DNA of 64,000 nt, from the NCBI GenBank assembly GCA_021799575.1, contig JAJZAD010000001.1:62001-126000 (forward strand), given 5' to 3'. Made by a program: the position numbers and the translations under genes. The notes under the pieces were generated by a model. It did not search any database and was not told the DNA's origin. It saw nothing but the letters and a program-made list of their open reading frames with translations. This DNA is from a bacterium (GTDB lineage: Bacteria; Patescibacteriota; Saccharimonadia; Saccharimonadales; UBA4665). Below are positions 6,412 through 15,126 of this stretch, in pieces. Position 1 is the stretch's first letter. Each line of letters begins with the position of its first letter.

Positions 6412-6783
6412 ATGCTGGTTTTCTCGTTATTTGCTTGGTGGTACGGTCCGGGGTGGAAAAATGTAGTCTCAAGTTTTTCAAAACGTCTGTCTGGAGTAGC
6501 TGAAATATTTTCTGCCAATCAGTTGCTTAAAACAATTTTTGCGCCTTGGAGACGGATTATTACTTATCCGGGCGCCAGTTTAGCAGAACGCTGGAGAGCC
6601 TGGATAGACAATCTGTTCAGCAGACTAGTAGGTTTCGGAGTACGTATATTCGTGTTATTGGCGGCGCTAGTGGTGCTGATTATTACCTCGGTTGTTACCA
6701 TGATTGAAATTCTGGTCTGGCCTCTCCTACCCATAGGATTTCTGATCTGTTTAATTTTAGGTATCGGGCTATGGAACCGTTGA
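6412..6783 (+). CDS. Small membrane protein paired with ClpB/C-like ATPase
   Basis: 123 residues from ATG 6412. A TTG two codons upstream is possible but would lie at the predicted transcription start. The N-terminal LVFSLFAWWYGPGW is followed by an amphipathic segment with TIFAPWRRII and ERWRAWIDNL, then a long hydrophobic region (about residues 75-120) forming two membrane spans. I know no named family. The 3' end overlaps the start of the AAA+ gene by 13 nt, so the two are co-translated and likely act together at the membrane. Confidence 0.75.
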   Translation: MLVFSLFAWWYGPGWKNVVSSFSKRLSGVAEIFSANQLLKTIFAPWRRIITYPGASLAERWRAWIDNLFSRLVGFGVRIFVLLAALVVLIITSVVTMIEILVWPLLPIGFLICLILGIGLWNR

Positions 6784-9149
6784 TTAATCTAAAATCCAAA
6801 CGTGCTGCTGAAGCCAGATTGAGTGTAGCTTTAGGTAAAACCGGCTATGCCATGCTGATGCTGAGTGGCATTTTACTGGTCTTTATTAGCGTGGCAGTTG
6901 CAATTTTAGGCAAGCTGGGACCGGCTTTGCTTCTGGGAGCTGTTAGCAGCGTCTGCCTAACGTTTGCTATCTGGTGGAAAAACTACTTATCTCTGTTACC
7001 GGTTTCAGGTAAGGATATTCAGGACAGATTGTCCAAGGATATGCTGTCTCTTTTAAAACCCGGAATGGCCTTAAATCCGTTAAGTGTCTGGAAGTCCATT
7101 CACAATAACTGGCAGACGCTATTCATAACCAATCATCTGCTGATAGCCCACGATCTAATTGAGGCCTGTCTAAGCGAAGACGAGAACGATCTTACAGCAG
7201 TTTTAAGCAACGCTTCGGACTTGGCGGCCAGGGCAAATGTCGATCAAATTGAAATCGGTTTTATTGCCGGCTCCTTGATACTGACATCTCCTAAACTGCT
7301 TAACGAACTTACGAAACTAAAACTAAACCGGACAGACGTCATTGCTGTCGTTAACTGGTTGGGGCGTAACCTTGCACACGACAACTACAAAGCCAAATTC
7401 GGAGGTATTGGTCGCAACTGGGCTTTCGGGTTTACACCCTTATTGGATCGCATGGGGTTGAATATCAGCCAATCTATAATGCATTATCACTCAAATTTCA
7501 GCTGGTTGATTAACTCGAAAGGAGTAAAAGCTATCGAGGGAGCCTTTGCCAACCACGCGGCTGCGGTAGCGCTTATCGGACCAGACGGTATAGGTAAAAC
7601 CCAAAGCGTGCACGCTTTAGCCCAGAAATTGATTGAAGGAAGGACAGTTAAGGGACTGGCTTATCACGAAATAGTAGCTTTAAATGCTACAGATATCGTT
7701 TCGAGGGCGCGTCGTCCCGGAGAGCTGGAACACCTTATGGTAAGTTTACTAAACGAAGCTGCACACGCGGGTCATGTAATCTTGTTTTTAGATGACGCTC
7801 AACAGTTTCTCGGTAATGCGACCGGCTCATTTGACGCCAGCCAAATCCTATTATCAATTTTACAAGCCAGATCTGTCCCGATAATCATGGCTTTGACACC
7901 CGACAATTTCCAGCGACTGAAATCAATGAATCCCAGCATGGCAGGCATGCTCACTTCGGTCATTCTGCAAGAATTAGATCAGGAAGGAGTGATGCATGTG
8001 CTTGAAGATAATGCTCTGAGGTTACAGTATCAAAGCAAGCTCCTCATAACCTACCAGGCGCTTAAAGAAGCATATCGTTTAAGTGGTCGTTATGATCAGG
8101 ACGAAGCATATCCCGGAAAGGCCATAAAGCTTATGGAGCAATCGATACCCTACGCCAGCCAATCGCTGATAACTGAAACCAGCGTGCAGGCTGCAATCGA
8201 GCAAACTCGGGGAATTAAAGCTGCAGGTACTACCGTTTTGGAAGCAGACAAACTGCTTCATTTGGAAGCCGAAATCCATAAGCGCATGATTAACCAAAAC
8301 CATGCGGTAAGCGTGGTTGCGAATGCTCTTAGGCGGGCACGGGCCGGTGTAACCAATCCCGCCCGCCCGATAGGCAGTTTTCTGTTTCTCGGACCGACAG
8401 GCGTAGGCAAAACGGAATTGGCAAAATCTCTAGCAGCAACCTATTTTGGCAGCGAAGACGTTATGATTCGTTTGGATATGAGCGAATATAGCGACGAAAA
8501 AGACGTACAAAGATTTCTTGATAGCGGCCAGCATAAAACCGGCAGTTTATTAATGAGTGTACGTCAGCAACCGTTTTCGGTCGTCTTGCTGGACGAAATA
8601 GAAAAAGCTCATCCGAACATTTTAAATCTCCTGCTGCAAATGCTTGATGAGGGCAAGCTAACTGATACTAGCGGAAGAGCCGCTTCGTTTAAGGATTGTA
8701 TTATCATTGCAACCAGTAATGCGGGGGCGCAGTCTATAAGGGAAAGAGTAGCTAAAGGCGAAGATCTGGATAATGTTTCCGATCAGTTAACTGAGGAACT
8801 GATTTCAAGCGGTCAGTTTAAACCTGAGCTCTTAAACCGGTTTGACGATATGGTTTTCTTCCGACCTTTATCCGAAAACGAGTTATCACAAGTGGTCATC
8901 CTGATGGTCAATGAAGTAAACAGGGCTTTAAGTAATCAGAGCATTTCTATTGAACTAAGCCAGGATGCAGTCGCCAAAGTAGTAGCTGAAGGTAACGATC
9001 CACGTTTAGGTGCCAGACCAATGCGAAGGGTTTTGCAAAAAGCCGTGGAAAATGCCGTTGCGCAAAAGATTCTTACTGGAGAGGCTAAAGCTGGCGACCA
9101 CCTAGTTTTAGACAGTAACGATCTCTTAGATATTGAAGTCAAGTCTTAA
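6771..9149 (+). CDS. Membrane-anchored ClpB/ClpC-like AAA+ unfoldase
   Basis: 792 residues. Two membrane spans come first (about residues 25-70: MLMLSGILLVFISVAVAIL and LGAVSSVCLTFAIWW). AAA module 1 has Walker A GPDGIGKT and Walker B VILFLDDAQ. Module 2 has Walker A GPTGVGKTE, Walker B VVLLDEIEKAHP, sensor ATSNAGA and the ClpB C-domain (DPRLGARPMRRVLQKAVEN). The usual Clp N-domain is replaced by the membrane anchor, so it probably unfolds or extracts envelope proteins. No ClpP loop (IGF/IGL) is obvious, so a linked protease cannot be claimed. Operon with the small membrane protein before it. Confidence 0.9.
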   Translation: MEPLINLKSKRAAEARLSVALGKTGYAMLMLSGILLVFISVAVAILGKLGPALLLGAVSSVCLTFAIWWKNYLSLLPVSGKDIQDRLSKDMLSLLKPGMALNPLSVWKSIHNNWQTLFITNHLLIAHDLIEACLSEDENDLTAVLSNASDLAARANVDQIEIGFIAGSLILTSPKLLNELTKLKLNRTDVIAVVNWLGRNLAHDNYKAKFGGIGRNWAFGFTPLLDRMGLNISQSIMHYHSNFSWLINSKGVKAIEGAFANHAAAVALIGPDGIGKTQSVHALAQKLIEGRTVKGLAYHEIVALNATDIVSRARRPGELEHLMVSLLNEAAHAGHVILFLDDAQQFLGNATGSFDASQILLSILQARSVPIIMALTPDNFQRLKSMNPSMAGMLTSVILQELDQEGVMHVLEDNALRLQYQSKLLITYQALKEAYRLSGRYDQDEAYPGKAIKLMEQSIPYASQSLITETSVQAAIEQTRGIKAAGTTVLEADKLLHLEAEIHKRMINQNHAVSVVANALRRARAGVTNPARPIGSFLFLGPTGVGKTELAKSLAATYFGSEDVMIRLDMSEYSDEKDVQRFLDSGQHKTGSLLMSVRQQPFSVVLLDEIEKAHPNILNLLLQMLDEGKLTDTSGRAASFKDCIIIATSNAGAQSIRERVAKGEDLDNVSDQLTEELISSGQFKPELLNRFDDMVFFRPLSENELSQVVILMVNEVNRALSNQSISIELSQDAVAKVVAEGNDPRLGARPMRRVLQKAVENAVAQKILTGEAKAGDHLVLDSNDLLDIEVKS

Positions 9150-9549
9150 CCATTGGTTTTTATTACTGTACTGCATACACTTCTAATGTTTAACAAAACA
9201 ACAAACATAATATTGTCATCGGGGTTTTGTTGCCGCCTAGATTAACACCCCAATAGCAGAAGTTTTATGCTACTTTGATCACCTCACAAGATCAGAAAGA
9301 TCCAAATAGATTAATTAAAGACCAGATTAGTTTAAGTTTATTTAGTTTTTTTAATACCTTCGATTATCTGCCAACATAACGGCTATTTTAACGCTTAAAC
9401 TATAAATTAACTTTTGCGGTTTTAGCTAAGGTTTTTTAAACAGATGAAGCTTAATTTAAGCCTACAGAGGTAAATAATTTTAGATAGAACAATGTAATAA
9501 ATGTATACCAACTTTACATATAAGCAAAGTTATGCTATAGTCTAGTCAA
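9150..9549. promoter_or_regulatory. 400-bp AT-rich gap with promoter for the secreted protease
   Basis: No gene seen. Near the right end, an extended -10 TGCTATAGT (hexamer 9536-9541) lies eight bases before the ATG at 9550, again predicting a leaderless transcript. The rest is AT-rich without a clear terminator T-tract hairpin. Confidence 0.55.
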
Positions 9550-11262
9550 ATGTCAGAAATAAACACTCACCCTCAGAATTATAATAACCATTTGCGACTA
9601 GGCATGAGTACATTTGCGCTGCTTGCTAGCGGATTAACAATTACCGATGCTATGGCCATGCAAGATAGCCCTGCCGCAATTACTGCCGATACAATCAGCC
9701 ATCAGGTTAAAAATGACTTTTTCGAACCTGTCCCGGCTCAAAATTCAACTGTAGGCAATATAACCGTCAAGGTTGAGGGTTCAGCATCGAATTCAACTAA
9801 GGCTGGAGGTGAACTAATCTCATCGAGAATACATCATCACGTCGTTACGCCAGGGATAGTTTTTCCAGGTAAATCTGAACGACCCAATCTCGAACAAACT
9901 ACGCTAGCCAATTTCCCTCCTAAGAGCCAAATTATTCCCGAAAAAGTACAGGCAATCATCAAAGAAAACGTAGCCTATCTACCTTTTGCCGGCTGCTCGG
10001 GCTTCCTAATTCGTAATAACGCCGGAGAGGCAATCGGAGTACGAACGGCTCAACATTGCGATTTGTTGCCGATTTCCGGATCTTCTACACGGAAGATAGA
10101 CGGCGGCTACTATACGTTTTTAGATGGTCAGGAACCGGTTCAGGTGTATACCGGTGATAGTACCAATTCCTTGACCTTAGCCGGAACCGTCAGCAAGTTT
10201 TTAATTGACAGCGAGCCCAATTTTTCAACCGGCGGCCCGGATAAAGACTCGGCTATAGGGGTGTTCGAAGGTCAATCTCCCAAAGAAGTACTGGCTGCAA
10301 ATGACAATATGGTGATTAATCCCGATGAGCTGGTCCAAGGTGAAACAATATACAACGCCGGCTTTCCGATTGATCCGAAAAACCCAAACTCTCAGGATAA
10401 GCAGGAACCCATAAAGCGGCAATCTTTTGTGATGACCTACCTAGGACATGCTCGATGGGATCTGACTAACGGAGAAAACCTCGATCTCGCCATTGCAGCG
10501 ATGCCTGAAGCTAAAGACGGTTCGGAATGCAGTTGGGGTAACAGCGGATCAGCTGGATTTATCTTAGACCCCAACGGTCAAGTCAAAATTATAGGGTCTC
10601 AAACGGCATTTAACGACTTCGGCCACTTATTAAATCGATCCGGGTCGGCGGGAGAATATGCCAAGCTTACGGTACAAGATCAGTTCCATGTGAACATGAC
10701 CGGCTATAGTGCGGTCTGTGGTTTTGCCTATCAAATGCCATCGGCTAAAGATCGGGTTGTGTCAACACCTGAATTTATAGGGAACTTCGTGAACAGGGTA
10801 GAAAACCAGCCGTTGGTCGATCTATTAAAGATTAATATACAGAATCCCAACTATCAAAGACAGATAATTAACGGCATAGTTCAGCTGAATATTCCAGGTC
10901 AAGCCTTAATCGATATCGACAATCCCATCTATAGTTATGATCAAAACAGCCAAACGCTTGCTCTTGGCTGGTGGATACAAGCGAAAGAGGGAAACCCGTT
11001 ATACCAAACGATTAGTCTAAGCGGCAAGGTGGGCCTTTCGTTTCTAAACATTATCGCCAATAAAAACATGGAAACGCCGGATATATCTACGACTTCGAAC
11101 GGCCCAATGACCGTTTTGCCTAACCTGGGTGGTTATATGGATGCCAAGGGATTATTACTGGGAGAGAGCTACTCCCATACCTTATCACCGAGCTTATTCG
11201 AAAACAGCTACAGTGTAACAGATAATAACGGATCGTTAGTTCTGGTTCCTCCAAAGGCTTGA
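9550..11262 (+). CDS. Exported trypsin-like serine protease
   Basis: 570 residues. A hydrophobic stretch near the N-terminus (LGMSTFALLASGLTITDAMA) looks like a signal peptide with an extended n-region. The chymotrypsin-fold core shows GCSGFLIRN then RTAQHC (His), KDSAIGVF (Asp) and CSWGNSGSAGF (Ser). The oxyanion motif is GNSGSA rather than GDSGGP, close to V8/glutamyl endopeptidase-like variants. About 200 C-terminal residues of unknown fold follow. It could process surface proteins or attack host or prey proteins; the target is unknown. It stands alone between two long gaps. Confidence 0.75.
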   Translation: MSEINTHPQNYNNHLRLGMSTFALLASGLTITDAMAMQDSPAAITADTISHQVKNDFFEPVPAQNSTVGNITVKVEGSASNSTKAGGELISSRIHHHVVTPGIVFPGKSERPNLEQTTLANFPPKSQIIPEKVQAIIKENVAYLPFAGCSGFLIRNNAGEAIGVRTAQHCDLLPISGSSTRKIDGGYYTFLDGQEPVQVYTGDSTNSLTLAGTVSKFLIDSEPNFSTGGPDKDSAIGVFEGQSPKEVLAANDNMVINPDELVQGETIYNAGFPIDPKNPNSQDKQEPIKRQSFVMTYLGHARWDLTNGENLDLAIAAMPEAKDGSECSWGNSGSAGFILDPNGQVKIIGSQTAFNDFGHLLNRSGSAGEYAKLTVQDQFHVNMTGYSAVCGFAYQMPSAKDRVVSTPEFIGNFVNRVENQPLVDLLKINIQNPNYQRQIINGIVQLNIPGQALIDIDNPIYSYDQNSQTLALGWWIQAKEGNPLYQTISLSGKVGLSFLNIIANKNMETPDISTTSNGPMTVLPNLGGYMDAKGLLLGESYSHTLSPSLFENSYSVTDNNGSLVLVPPKA

Positions 11263-11950
11263 AAAAAACAGCGCTCACTCATGTAAGATCGAACTTAACG
11301 CTTATAATTATTCTCTTCTAGAAAGTAGGTGTAATAAACAAACTATGAAGTCCTTAGGATAGCTAACTAAATAAGTCGTTAAAACAGTCTGTCAGCTTTC
11401 ATTAATTGGTTGTTTGTATAGTACTATGATGCAAATGGCTTCCAATGGTTAGAGGTGATTAAAAAACCTGGACAACTATTTTAACGATTTCCTAGAAGTG
11501 TCCATAATAGTGCTGCCGTTAATGATACGTCAGCAAAGAACAGTTGCGGGATTAACGGCTCCACTCTGTATAGAGCGTCTGTTACCACAGGTAGCCTACA
11601 TTCCGGCACTATCGGTAAAGGATTTTAGTTTATCGATAGATTTGCCTATGTTTTCCAAAGATACACATGGGTCTATAGATAACTTCACCGTTCTAACGAT
11701 AGCTACCAATGTCGCTTCAGGCCTTACTACTAATCACCTAAAGAGTTTTGCAGTGGTCTGGTGTCTAATTCCTCTCTAGCCTGTTTAGCTCTTTTTACTT
11801 TACCGTTATCAGTCGTTAGTTAACTTAGTGCCGCCCAGGATAAACAGGCTGTCAAAGTTAGTTGTACCGGGACCTAACTATATATTTTGCCGGAGATAGA
11901 TGAGATAATACCTAGGTACGGCCTTTAGGATGGAAAGGTATTTCTAGATA
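11263..11950. other. 688-bp gap without a confident gene
   Basis: A 93-codon GTG frame at 11498-11779 has no ribosome site or recognisable family and reads like chance. A purine-rich GATGGAAAGG (11929-11938) lies upstream of the TTG start of the next gene. Nothing else stands out. Confidence 0.4.
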
Positions 11951-14587
11951 TTGGCAACCGAAAGTGAAGCTATAATCAACGATAATCAAAACACCGAAGG
12001 GGTGGTGTTACTGCTTCAAGTACCACGCACCAACGAAAAAAAAGAGTTAGCAGCCGAGCAGATGTTTGCATCACTGCACGGTTTACTTAATATGCCTTCT
12101 CAGAGGCTATTTACACCTGTTCACAGAGAACGGATAAGTTTTGAAATCGCCGTACTGAAAAAACGGATCGGTTTTTATGTCTGGGTTCCCGATTATTTGA
12201 AAAGTTTCGTCGAGGAACAAATATACGCTCAGTATCCTACGGTCAACATAACCGAAATCCCGGATTTTACAACCAGTCAAGAGCAAAGTTTTAGCACTTT
12301 GCTGACCACCGAGCTTAAGTTGTCTAATAACAACGCTTTGCCCATAAAAACATTCTTAAGTTTCGAAGTTGATCCGCTGGCGGCCATAACTGCCACCCTG
12401 GCTAAATTCGAAGATGACGAGGAAGCCTGGATCCAACTCCTAATCCGTCCAGCCCCGGCTAATTGGCATAAAAAGAACGAACGCTATATCGCCGCCCTCA
12501 AAAACCAATCCAAGACGTCAACTAAGGGATTATTATCTGCACTCTGGGCTCCGCCTGAAACTAAGAAGACAGAAGGAGTAAAACTGACCGATTACGAGCA
12601 AACCAGAGCATCGGCTGCAGAAGAAAAAAGTCATAAGCTGGCATTTGAATGTGCACTGCGTATAGTTTACAGGGGAAATCTGCCCGAATCGCAGGCTCTG
12701 CTCAGAGTACAATCCATTATAGCCAGTTACAAGCAGTTTAATACCACCTACCTTAACGGTTTTGAAGCTAAGCGACTGAGCATGGATAAACAGGCTCTGG
12801 AGTTATATACCACTAGACAGTTCGCCAAAGCCAATTTCATCTGTAATATAGAGGAAGTTGCCACATTATACCACCTGCCTCATACCAACGTGGAAACACC
12901 GTATATTCTCTGGGCATTAGCCCAGACAGCCGAACCCCCGGCTAATTTACCGATCGTGAGTGATGAATACCGAGAGGATGTCAGTCCGATAGCGGTAACT
13001 AATTTCCGCGGTCATAATACCCTCTTCGGATTGCCACGTATTGATAGAGGAAGACATCTGTATATTATCGGTCAGACCGGAGTCGGTAAATCAGGTCTTT
13101 TGGAACTGCTGACTATATCGGATATTAACAGTACTTTCGGCTTCGCAGTAATCGATCCTCACGGTGATTACGCCCAAAGCGTACTTAAGCGTATACCCCA
13201 ACACCGCGTATCTGATGTTATTTACTTTAACCCGGCAGACACCGATTTCCCTATTGCATTCAACCCCATGGAGGTTACCGACCAGAAACTGAAAACTCAT
13301 ACCGCATCCGAGCTCATTGGCGTATTAAAGCGGATGTTCGAATCCTGGGGGCCTAGATTGGAATACATCTTGCGCTACAGCCTATTGGCGCTATTAGATT
13401 ATCCTGAATCCACCATGTTGGACATCACCCGGATGTTAACAGATAAAAAGTTCAGGAAAGAAGTACTGGAGTATGTCATTGATCCGGTAGTGCGCAATTT
13501 CTGGCAGGTTGAATTTGCCAGCTGGAACGACAAATTCGCCGCCGAAGCCGTAGCGCCGGTACTGAATAAAGTTGGAGCGTTTACAGCTAACCCATTAGTT
13601 AGAAACATTATCGGCCAGCCTAAGAGCAGCTTCAATCTGCGCAAAATCATTGACGAGCATAAAATTTTAATAGTTAACCTCAGCCGCGGTTTGGTCGGTG
13701 AAGATAATGCGGCTTTACTAGGTGCGTTATTGGTTACCAAAATCCAGTTGGCGGCCATGAGCAGAGCGGATATCCCTGCCGAACACCGGACACCCTTCTA
13801 CTTATATGTAGACGAGTTTCAGAACTTTGCTACCGACAGTTTCGCCACGATTTTATCCGAGGCCCGTAAATACGGTCTGAACCTGACCGTAGCTAATCAG
13901 TATATTGCTCAGATGCCGATGGAAGTTAAAGATGCTGTGTTTGGTAATGTCGGTTCAATCGTAGCATTTAGAATGTCTGCCGATGATGCCAGAACCATGC
14001 AGCGCTATTTCGAACCCAAGTTCACCGAATATGACTTAGTGCACATGCATAACCGGCACTTCGTAATCAGTATGACTATTGAAGGCGAGAAAGTGCCCGC
14101 TTTCTCAGCTATAACTATAGATTTGCCGCCATTAAGCGACGGCTTCAGCGCCGCAATCATTCAGCATAGCCGTAAGCAATATGCAATCGAGAAGTTAAGC
14201 ATCGAAGAATATATAGGCGGCAGGTATTTAAGTGCCAGTGAAATTCAGAAAGCCGCGGCCAAGGCGGCAGAAAGCAATCGAGGTCGTGCCCAAAAAACAG
14301 ACGAAGAAAAAGCTAATAGCAACTCTTCTAAAGTCTCTGTAAAAGATATAGTACACACAATGGTAAACGGGATGATAGGTACACCGAATCCCTTGACCGG
14401 ATTACCTCCGGCTGAATCAACTGCCAAGAACGACATACCTGAACTTCCTAGAAGCCATAAACGCCGCCGCCGCCGACGCCGACATAGTAAAAAATCTGAA
14501 GAGAATAGCCCTATGACTATCAATACCGGCACTCGACGATCAGGTCCTGATGACTTAAATGAAGAACATATCATAAGACTGCACTGA
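11951..14587 (+). CDS. TraD/HerA-like conjugation-type ATPase
   Basis: 878 residues, TTG start. The N-terminal ~350 residues form an unassigned domain of the kind found in large CPR type IV secretion-like proteins. The ATPase core has Walker A GQTGVGKSG (near residue 375), AVIDPHGDYAQ, and the Walker B region LYVDEFQNFATDSF followed by SEARKYGLNLTVANQY, typical of the TraD/TraG/HerA family that pumps DNA or protein. A low-complexity tail ends in an Arg run (RRRRRRRHSKK). No VirB partners are in the window. Between a protease and surface proteins, it may serve pilus/T4SS-like export, which is inference. Confidence 0.85.
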   Translation: MATESEAIINDNQNTEGVVLLLQVPRTNEKKELAAEQMFASLHGLLNMPSQRLFTPVHRERISFEIAVLKKRIGFYVWVPDYLKSFVEEQIYAQYPTVNITEIPDFTTSQEQSFSTLLTTELKLSNNNALPIKTFLSFEVDPLAAITATLAKFEDDEEAWIQLLIRPAPANWHKKNERYIAALKNQSKTSTKGLLSALWAPPETKKTEGVKLTDYEQTRASAAEEKSHKLAFECALRIVYRGNLPESQALLRVQSIIASYKQFNTTYLNGFEAKRLSMDKQALELYTTRQFAKANFICNIEEVATLYHLPHTNVETPYILWALAQTAEPPANLPIVSDEYREDVSPIAVTNFRGHNTLFGLPRIDRGRHLYIIGQTGVGKSGLLELLTISDINSTFGFAVIDPHGDYAQSVLKRIPQHRVSDVIYFNPADTDFPIAFNPMEVTDQKLKTHTASELIGVLKRMFESWGPRLEYILRYSLLALLDYPESTMLDITRMLTDKKFRKEVLEYVIDPVVRNFWQVEFASWNDKFAAEAVAPVLNKVGAFTANPLVRNIIGQPKSSFNLRKIIDEHKILIVNLSRGLVGEDNAALLGALLVTKIQLAAMSRADIPAEHRTPFYLYVDEFQNFATDSFATILSEARKYGLNLTVANQYIAQMPMEVKDAVFGNVGSIVAFRMSADDARTMQRYFEPKFTEYDLVHMHNRHFVISMTIEGEKVPAFSAITIDLPPLSDGFSAAIIQHSRKQYAIEKLSIEEYIGGRYLSASEIQKAAAKAAESNRGRAQKTDEEKANSNSSKVSVKDIVHTMVNGMIGTPNPLTGLPPAESTAKNDIPELPRSHKRRRRRRRHSKKSEENSPMTINTGTRRSGPDDLNEEHIIRLH

Positions 14588-14669
14588 CCAATTTCCTAGT
14601 GCCGGTATGAGCTGTTTTTATCCATCTAGATTATGTGTTGAAAAAAGAGCAAAGAACTTATGTTAAATA

Positions 14670-14698
14670 TTGACAAAAATAGGCTTTAGTGGTATATA
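14670..14698 (+). promoter_or_regulatory. Promoter of the surface-protein gene
   Basis: Consensus -35 TTGACA (14670-14675), 17-bp spacer, -10 TATATA (14693-14698). It predicts a 5' leader of about 420 nt before the ATG at 15127, unlike the leaderless pattern nearby. Confidence 0.65.
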
Positions 14699-14856
14699 TA
14701 TTGTATCCTGACTCGAGGGTAGAGTGAAACGGATAAATCAGACTTTATTATACCGTTGTCCCTAGGAGTGCGGCGTTATTTAACAATTTGGCAACTGTTT
14801 GCAAAAAACAATAGTAAAACTAATGTTTTTAGCAAGCTAGATAGTTATGGGACTTT

Positions 14857-14920
14857 AATTCCTCGCTAGAGCAGTTGGTTCGTGAGCCATAATTCCTCGC
14901 TAGAGCCATCAGTTCGTGAG
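14857..14920 (+). repeat. Two tandem ~31-bp direct repeats in the leader
   Basis: TAATTCCTCGCTAGAGC, then AGTTGGTTCGTGAG (14857-14886), recurs as TAATTCCTCGCTAGAGCCAT then CAGTTCGTGAG (14890-14920). Each can fold CCTCGC against GTGAGG. Two copies only, so this is not a CRISPR array; it is more likely a duplicated RNA or protein-binding element. Confidence 0.6.
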
Positions 14921-14969
14921 GCTTAACCCTGTCCCATTCCGACTACAAAATCAGAAAATAGTTGTTTGC

Positions 14970-15074
14970 ATCCCGATTACGTAATGCTCCTCTTGAGTGA
15001 AGCGTTAAGCCGGTAATATATACTTGCCGCTTTAACGCTTCGCTCAACCTGAGTGAGCCTTCGTCGATCGGGAT
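14970..15074 (+). promoter_or_regulatory. Structured 5' leader, candidate cis-regulatory RNA
   Basis: Outer stem ATCCCGAT/ATCGGGAT (14970-14977 with 15067-15074). Inner 16-bp stem TTGAGTGAAGCGTTAA (14993-15008) pairs with TTAACGCTTCGCTCAA (15032-15047) with one G-U pair. The 3' strand can also fold as GCTCA-ACCTGAG-TGAGC, an alternative that would break the long stem. No U-tract follows. It matches no riboswitch class I can name. Confidence 0.5.
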
Positions 15075-15126
15075 TGGCCATAATCGATCGACGTAAGTCG
15101 CCACCACTATGAGGAGGTGGAAGTTA

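Noticed and set aside
11498-11779. 93-codon GTG frame as a gene
   Set aside because: No ribosome site, no promoter spacing like neighbours, composition and hydropathy look random.
14857-14920. Possible CRISPR array (two direct repeats)
   Set aside because: Only two imperfect copies with a 3-4 bp gap and no cas genes; better explained as a duplicated leader element.
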